54,058 nt of DNA from an uncultured Bacillaceae bacterium. Lineage in GTDB: Bacteria > Bacillota > Bacilli > Caldalkalibacillales > Caldalkalibacillaceae. The stretch is from the NCBI GenBank assembly GCA_937967685.1, contig CALBTX010000142.1, positions 1-54,058 on the forward strand. Reading direction: 5' to 3'. Position numbers and translations under genes: made by a program. The notes beneath the pieces are model-generated. The model did not search any database and was not told where the DNA came from. It saw only the letters and a program-made list of their open reading frames with translations. Positions 49,631-54,058 of the stretch are shown piece after piece (position 1 is the first letter of the stretch; the number at the start of each line of letters is the position of its first letter).

Positions 49631-50350
49631 ATGAACGGTTTGCGAATATCTTTACGCCTGGCCTCCGTCGCCAAATTTGTGCCGCCGGGCGCACGGATGG
49701 CTGATATCGGCACGGACCATGCGTATCTGCCGATTCATCTCGTGCTTGAAAGAAAAATTAAGAGGGCCATTGCCGGTGAAGTCAATGAAGGGCCTTATCA
49801 AGCTGCGGTCAAACAAGTGCAAAAATTCGGTTTGACCCATAGCATCGATGTTCGCAAAGGGGATGGGTTAGGCATCATTCGACCGGGTGAGGCGAATGTC
49901 ATTGTTTTGGCCGGCATGGGGGGCGCATTGATTCGGCATATTCTGGATGAGGGACGGGAAAAGCTGAGCGGGGTGCACAGGCTCATCTTACAACCGAATG
50001 TCGGGGCCGAACGGCTTCGCCGTTGGCTGATTGAACGTGAGTGGGAACTGAAAGATGAGGATATTGTTGAAGAGGATGAAAAAACTTACGAAATATTGAT
50101 GGCCGAACCCGGTGATCCTCACAAACCATATGAAGGAAAAATCGGTGTGGAAAAAGAGAAGGCGGTGTTGATGGGGCCTTTTTTGCTTCAGAAAAAAACA
50201 AAATCGTTCGTCCGTCGGTGGAGAAATGAACTGGAAAAACGTTGCCGCGTCATCAAATCCATGGAACAGGCACAAGAGATGAGGGTTGAAAGGAAAAAGG
50301 CCCGTATTTGGCAGGAAATCCAAATGATAAAGGAGGAATTGCCGCAATGA
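49631..50350 (+). CDS. trmK: TrmK, tRNA (adenine22-N1)-methyltransferase
   Basis: SAM-dependent methylation of A22 in the D-arm of tRNA. 239 residues. SAM-binding start VPPGARMADIGTDHAYLPIHL (D25, H30), catalytic-loop VLAGMGGALI and C-terminal coiled-coil of basic helices. ATG 49631 follows GAAGGGGA. Stop overlaps the nif3 start. Confidence 0.94.
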   Translation: MNGLRISLRLASVAKFVPPGARMADIGTDHAYLPIHLVLERKIKRAIAGEVNEGPYQAAVKQVQKFGLTHSIDVRKGDGLGIIRPGEANVIVLAGMGGALIRHILDEGREKLSGVHRLILQPNVGAERLRRWLIEREWELKDEDIVEEDEKTYEILMAEPGDPHKPYEGKIGVEKEKAVLMGPFLLQKKTKSFVRRWRNELEKRCRVIKSMEQAQEMRVERKKARIWQEIQMIKEELPQ

Positions 50351-51462
50351 GTGTGCATGGACAGACGGTGATTCAGTGGCTCGAGCAATTGGCGCCGAAG
50401 AACCTGGCTGAAGAGTGGGACAATGTCGGCTTGCAAATAGGCACTTTGGAAAAACAGATGAGCAAAGTGATGGTTGCTTTGGACGTGACCGAAGCTGTTG
50501 TCGATGAAGCCATTGAGCAGAAGGCCGATTTGATCATTGCTCATCACCCTCTGCTTTTTAAGGGAGTGACCCAAATTAGAACAGATCTACCGTATGGACG
50601 CATTTTGGCAAAATGTATCAAACATGATCTCACGGTCTATGCGGCCCATACAAATCTGGACATCGCTCCGGGTGGAATGAACGATTGGCTGGCGAATCGA
50701 ATTGGCTTGGAGAAAGCGGATGTATTGTCTCCAACCGGATATGAATCGTTGAAAAAACTGATGGTGTTTGTGCCACGCGATCATGAGGCCGAGTTGCGCG
50801 AAGCGCTGGGGCGTGCCGGAGCCGGTTTCATCGGCAATTACAGTCATTGTACGTTCCGAACCGAAGGCATCGGCACTTTTTTACCGGGAGAAGGGACGAA
50901 TCCGTATATCGGAACCCGGGGGCAGATTGAACAAGTGGAAGAAGTGAAAATTGAAACGGTTTTTCCGGCTTCCATTGAAAAAAAAGTATTGCAGGCGATG
51001 AACGAAGCTCACCCTTATGAAGAAGTGGCTTATGACGTGTTTCCTTTGGATCAGAAAGGAGACGCTTACGGGCTTGGACGCATAGGTGATTTGCCAGATG
51101 ACATGTCTTTTCGGGAATTTATCGAACATGTCAAGCGGGTTTTAGATGTCCGGCACTGTCGCTACGTAGGGAAAGAAGAAGAAAAAGTGAAAAAAATTGC
51201 CCTCGTGGGGGGCAGCGGAAGAAAATACGCGCGCGCGGCTCAATTAAAAGGGGCGGATGTTTTCTTAACCGGAGACATTGATTATCACACGGCAGTGGAT
51301 GCGCAAAGAGATGGGTTGAAACTAGTCGATCCGGGACATCATATTGAAAAGGTGATGATTCAGGGCGTTCAGGAAGTGATTCAAAGAGCCGCGCAATCGC
51401 ATCAGGCCGACCTGTCAGTGATCGGCTCGACCGTTCACAAAGATCCTTTTTCATTTTCTTAA
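50347..51462 (+). CDS. yqfO: Nif3-like dinuclear metal protein (YqfO)
   Basis: 371-residue Nif3/DUF34 protein with a central PII/CutA-like insertion, as in Gram-positive members; often annotated GTP cyclohydrolase I type 2, though its true substrate is not settled. Metal-binding IIAHHPLLFKG (H66, H67) and the late HGSD-equivalent (GGSGRKYARAAQLKGADVFLTGDIDYH) segments frame the insertion. AAAGGAGGA fixes ATG 50347, not the in-frame codon at 50308. Confidence 0.92.
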   Translation: MSVHGQTVIQWLEQLAPKNLAEEWDNVGLQIGTLEKQMSKVMVALDVTEAVVDEAIEQKADLIIAHHPLLFKGVTQIRTDLPYGRILAKCIKHDLTVYAAHTNLDIAPGGMNDWLANRIGLEKADVLSPTGYESLKKLMVFVPRDHEAELREALGRAGAGFIGNYSHCTFRTEGIGTFLPGEGTNPYIGTRGQIEQVEEVKIETVFPASIEKKVLQAMNEAHPYEEVAYDVFPLDQKGDAYGLGRIGDLPDDMSFREFIEHVKRVLDVRHCRYVGKEEEKVKKIALVGGSGRKYARAAQLKGADVFLTGDIDYHTAVDAQRDGLKLVDPGHHIEKVMIQGVQEVIQRAAQSHQADLSVIGSTVHKDPFSFS

Positions 51463-51489
51463 ATGTTACCGGGGATGTCTGATCAGGTT

Positions 51490-52446
51490 TTATATTTGTA
51501 TTTGCGCCTTTTTGTTCATTCTCGGTAATAGGCGGTTCAGATCCAAATGACGATTCGGTTCCCACGTATCGGGATTGTTTGGATCGTACTGTTCAAGATA
51601 CTTAATCACTTCATTCGTCACTTGAGTTGGTGTGGATGCGCCGGATGTGACGCCGACCGTTTCAATCCCTTCCAGCCAGCGACGATCGAGTTCACTGACA
51701 TCGGCAATTCGATGGGCGGGTGTTCCGGCAATTTCTTCTGACACTTGAACAAGGCGATTGGTATTGTTGCTTTTCGGGTCACCGACAACGATGGTCAAAT
51801 CGACCAGCTTGGCTTGTTCGGCAACCGCTTCTTGGCGCACTTGTGTCGCTAGACAAATCTCGTTATTCATTTCAGCCTGGGGATATTTTTCCGTGATTTT
51901 GTCCATGATGTGTTGGACATCCCATTGGCTCATCGTCGTTTGGTTCGTGACCAGTATTTTTTCCGCATCCAGTTTCAATTGCTCGGCTTCCTCAAGCGTT
52001 TCCACCAGATGCACGTGCTCCGGGGCCACGCCGATGGCTCCTTCCGGCTCGGGGTGCCCCTTTTTACCGATATATATGACCTCGTAGCCTTCAGTCACTT
52101 TTTCCCGAATCAAGTCATGTGTGCGGGTCACATCAGGGCATGTCGCGTCAATTTGGGTCAAGCCTTTTTCTCTGGCCATCCGACGGACTTCCGGAGAAAC
52201 ACCGTGAGCGGTAAAAATGACTGTACCGCTTTTTACTTGTTCTAAAATTTCCAGCCTGTTTTCACCATCAAGGGTGATAATGCCTTTTTCCTTAAAGGCA
52301 TCGACAACATGTTTATTATGGACGATCATGCCAACAATATAAATCGGACGAGGCAAATCTGGATTTTCGGCTGCAGAACTGGCAATTTTCATCGCGTCGA
52401 CCACACCGTAACAGTAGCCGCGCGGAGATATTTTAACGACTTTCAT
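51490..52446 (-). CDS. ispH: IspH, 4-hydroxy-3-methylbut-2-enyl diphosphate reductase
   Basis: Last enzyme of the MEP pathway, giving IPP and DMAPP. 318 residues. The Fe-S cluster cysteines C12 (YCYG), C103 (DATCPDV) and C198 (NEICLAT) and the substrate motifs VHNKHVV, AHGVSP and TNQTTMS are all present. ATG 52446 follows AAAGGAG (complement of 52456-52462); the 15-residue longer frame lacks support. Divergent from rnpB. Confidence 0.96.
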   Translation of the reverse strand: MKVVKISPRGYCYGVVDAMKIASSAAENPDLPRPIYIVGMIVHNKHVVDAFKEKGIITLDGENRLEILEQVKSGTVIFTAHGVSPEVRRMAREKGLTQIDATCPDVTRTHDLIREKVTEGYEVIYIGKKGHPEPEGAIGVAPEHVHLVETLEEAEQLKLDAEKILVTNQTTMSQWDVQHIMDKITEKYPQAEMNNEICLATQVRQEAVAEQAKLVDLTIVVGDPKSNNTNRLVQVSEEIAGTPAHRIADVSELDRRWLEGIETVGVTSGASTPTQVTNEVIKYLEQYDPNNPDTWEPNRHLDLNRLLPRMNKKAQIQI

Positions 52447-52489
52447 GAAGTACAGCTCCTTTATCAGGCTTTTGCCTTTAATCATCACC

Positions 52490-52519
52490 ATCGTACCACG
52501 AAATGACGACGATAGACAA
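52490..52519 (-). promoter_or_regulatory. promoter of ispH
   Basis: On the minus strand: TTGTCT (52514-52519), 18 bp, TACGAT (52490-52495) with a TG just upstream (extended -10). Confidence 0.6.
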
Positions 52520-52545
52520 TAAATGATCTTTGCTTGATTGGCCGT

Positions 52546-52575
52546 TAAGTCTGGTTAAACTAAGCTTGGTTAAAC
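52546..52575. repeat. 15-bp tandem duplication, ispH-rnpB gap
   Basis: TAAGTCTGGTTAAAC (52546-52560) followed by TAAGCTTGGTTAAAC (52561-52575), two mismatches. The rest of this 293-bp gap holds the two divergent promoters and nothing else that I recognise. Confidence 0.85.
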
Positions 52576-52724
52576 TTAGTATGATATCTAGAAAATACTA
52601 CTTGAGCAACGTAAGCAGGCATGTTATACTGGTATTCGTCGTCACTGTCTGAGCACGTCTTTGCTGCCAGTTATTGAGCTTTGTTACTATAAGCTTTGAT
52701 CAAGTTTTTTCTCACTTAAAGATT

Positions 52725-52733
52725 TGGTATGAT
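52725..52733 (+). promoter_or_regulatory. extended -10 promoter of rnpB
   Basis: TGGTATGAT (52725-52733). It places the transcription start at about 52740, the exact first base of the P1 helix of RNase P RNA. Confidence 0.7.
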
Positions 52734-52739
52734 GTTTAT

Positions 52740-53187
<448 letters not shown>

Positions 53188-53216
53188 ATTTACTTATTAG
53201 TTGAATGTCAATGAAG

Positions 53217-53238
53217 CCACCTTGCCAGGTGGTTTTTT
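53217..53238 (+). terminator. terminator of rnpB
   Basis: CCACCT (53217-53222), four-base loop, AGGTGG (53227-53232), then TTTTTT. Confidence 0.9.
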
Positions 53239-53343
53239 CACGGCTGATACCACATCATTTTGCTTGAGCATTTTTCCTTGAACATTTTACTGTGGCTTCA
53301 AGGACAAACATAAGGGATTTCCACTAAAATTTGTTAAATAGTG
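53239..53343. other. start of the non-coding gap before tRNA-Arg
   Basis: First part of the 343-bp gap between the rnpB terminator and tRNA-Arg. AT-rich, no ORF or motif recognised; the later part holds a promoter and long direct repeats, listed separately. Confidence 0.5.
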
Positions 53344-53372
53344 TTGCTTTCATTAGAAAGGCATGCTATATT
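53344..53372 (+). promoter_or_regulatory. sigma-A promoter upstream of tRNA-Arg
   Basis: TTGCTT (53344-53349), 17 bp, TATATT (53367-53372). It lies about 200 bp before the tRNA, giving a long leader with repeats. Confidence 0.55.
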
Positions 53373-53456
53373 ATTAATCGTCGTTTCTGTGCGTACTCTT
53401 ATGAGTACTCGATTGAAGCGCCCAGCATTGATGAGTGCTCAGTGTCGATCAAGAGG

Positions 53457-53553
53457 ATATCGATTCGTGCATGCTGCGTTGCCGATCTGAAGGACGAAAG
53501 CCGGAAGAGGTTGAGACTATTAAATATCGATTTGTGCATGCTGCGTTGCCGAT
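53457..53553. repeat. 30-bp direct repeat, two copies, upstream of tRNA-Arg
   Basis: The 30-bp segments at 53457-53486 and 53524-53553 differ at one position; both contain GTGCATGCTGCGTTGCCGAT. Period 67 bp. Nearby hairpins such as GTACTC-TTAT-GAGTAC (about 53394-53409) fall in the same leader. Confidence 0.92.
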
Positions 53554-53581
53554 AGTGTGTCGTGCAAGTTTGGTTGAGTAA

Positions 53582-53658
<77 letters not shown>

Positions 53659-53712
53659 GTTTACATTTTGAATGTCATGCCTAACAGGCATGATCATTGT
53701 GCCATAAAATGC

Positions 53713-53741
53713 TTGCAAAAGGCCTATAAACATTGTATACT
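53713..53741 (+). promoter_or_regulatory. sigma-A promoter of the 5S-tRNA cluster
   Basis: TTGCAA (53713-53718), 17 bp, TATACT (53736-53741), about 60 bp before the 5S gene. Confidence 0.7.
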
Positions 53742-53800
53742 ATCATGTGCCGCAGTTGAGACAGGCATCAATTGAGTCAATGAAATGACGAATCATTTTT

Positions 53801-53919
53801 TGCCTGGTGACGATAGCGGAGAGGTCACACCCGTGCCCATTCCGAACACGGAAGTTAAGCTCTCCAGCGCCGATGGTACTTGGGGCACAGCCCCTGGGAG
53901 AGTAGGACGTTGCCAGGCA
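53801..53919 (+). rRNA. rrf: 5S ribosomal RNA
   Basis: About 119 nt. Terminal helix TGCCTGG/CCAGGCA, and the conserved CCGAACACGGAAGTTAAG and GGGAGAGTAGGAC blocks. No 23S rRNA lies upstream in the window (tRNA-Arg and rnpB do), so this 5S copy is not the tail of a normal rRNA operon here. Confidence 0.97.
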
Positions 53920-53923
53920 TTGT

Positions 53924-53998
53924 TCCGCAGTAGCTCAGTGGTAGAGCAATCGGCTGTTAACCGATCGGTCGTAGGTTCGAATCCTACCTGCGGAGCCA
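53924..53998 (+). tRNA. tRNA-Asn (anticodon GTT)
   Basis: Acceptor TCCGCAG/CTGCGGA, D-arm GCTCAGTGGTAGAGC, anticodon loop CTGTTAA (GTT), T-loop GGTTCGAATCC, G discriminator and encoded CCA. Only four bases separate it from the 5S gene. Confidence 0.97.
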
Positions 53999-54004
53999 TT
54001 GTGG

Positions 54005-54058
54005 GGCGGTGTAGCTCAGCTGGCGAGAGCGTACGGTTCATACCCGTGAGGTCGGGGG
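54005..54058 (+). tRNA. tRNA-Met (anticodon CAT), cut by the window end
   Basis: GGCGGTG acceptor strand, D-arm GCTCAGCTGGCGAGAGC, anticodon loop TTCATAC (CAT). The T-arm and 3' end lie beyond the window. It looks like elongator tRNA-Met; a CAT tRNA-Ile2 cannot be ruled out without the rest. Confidence 0.88.

Noticed and set aside
53331..53555. 74-codon plus-strand ORF before tRNA-Arg
   Set aside because: It covers the promoter and direct repeats, has no ribosome site and no recognisable sequence.
53793..54041. 82-codon minus-strand ORF across 5S rRNA and tRNA-Asn
   Set aside because: It is the antisense of RNA genes. Its peptide (VGFEPTTDRLTADCSTTELL type) is a well-known false protein produced by tRNA clusters.

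Overview
The window is a 54 kb stretch of a low-GC Gram-positive, spore-forming chromosome. Gene order follows the Bacillus subtilis comE-holA-rpsT-gpr-spoIIP-lepA-hrcA-dnaK-rpsU-floA-phoH-era-glyQS-dnaG-sigA-ispH region almost gene for gene. Sporulation genes (gpr, spoIIP, yqxA, yqfC, yqfD), CIRCE/HrcA control, a T-box leader on glyQS and CcpN/PpsR all point to Bacillales. I infer a Bacillaceae relative outside the subtilis group, possibly a thermophilic or alkaliphilic lineage; the sequence alone cannot fix the genus.

Layout. 1-3.9 kb: DNA uptake (ComEA, ComEC), with a CoA-binding protein where comEB usually sits. 4-5.9 kb: yqzM and an inserted ECF sigma/anti-sigma pair. 5.9-7.4 kb: holA convergent with rpsT. 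7.6-12.6 kb: gpr, spoIIP, yqxA, lepA. 12.7-14.4 kb: an inserted thiamine-diphosphate oxidase-like gene on the minus strand. 14.5-24.3 kb: hemW, then CIRCE-controlled hrcA-grpE-dnaK, then dnaJ, prmA, rsmE and mtaB. 24.3-26.9 kb: accessory genes, namely a Nudix-deoxyribose-phosphate aldolase fusion, a Na/Pi cotransporter-like protein and a HIT hydrolase. 27-31.4 kb: rpsU, yqeY, nfeD, floA and a disordered YqfB-position protein. 31.5-40.5 kb: a tight run yqfC-yqfD-phoH-pgpH-ybeY-dgkA-DUF502-cdd-era-yqzL-recO. 40.5-45.4 kb: T-box glyQS, ccpN, ppsR. 45.7-52.4 kb: dnaG-sigA, cccA, trmK-nif3 and divergent ispH. 52.7-54.06 kb: RNA genes, namely rnpB, tRNA-Arg, 5S rRNA, tRNA-Asn and the start of tRNA-Met.

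Most of the window is housekeeping: replication (HolA, DnaG), transcription (SigA), translation (LepA, GlyQS, S20, S21, rRNA and tRNA methylases, YbeY, Era), protein folding (HrcA/GrpE/DnaK/DnaJ), membrane and c-di-AMP functions (FloA, NfeD, DgkA, PgpH) and carbon-flow control (CcpN, PpsR).

Points that stand out: RNase P RNA that looks A-type rather than the B-type expected in Bacillales; a Nudix-DeoC fusion; a ccpN frame with no ATG/GTG/TTG start; a nonsense codon just after the best start of the DUF502 gene; an apparently solitary 5S gene with its own promoter; and many short tandem duplications in intergenic DNA, several spanning or abutting stop codons. I did not see a CRISPR array, prophage, insertion sequence or obvious defence system.
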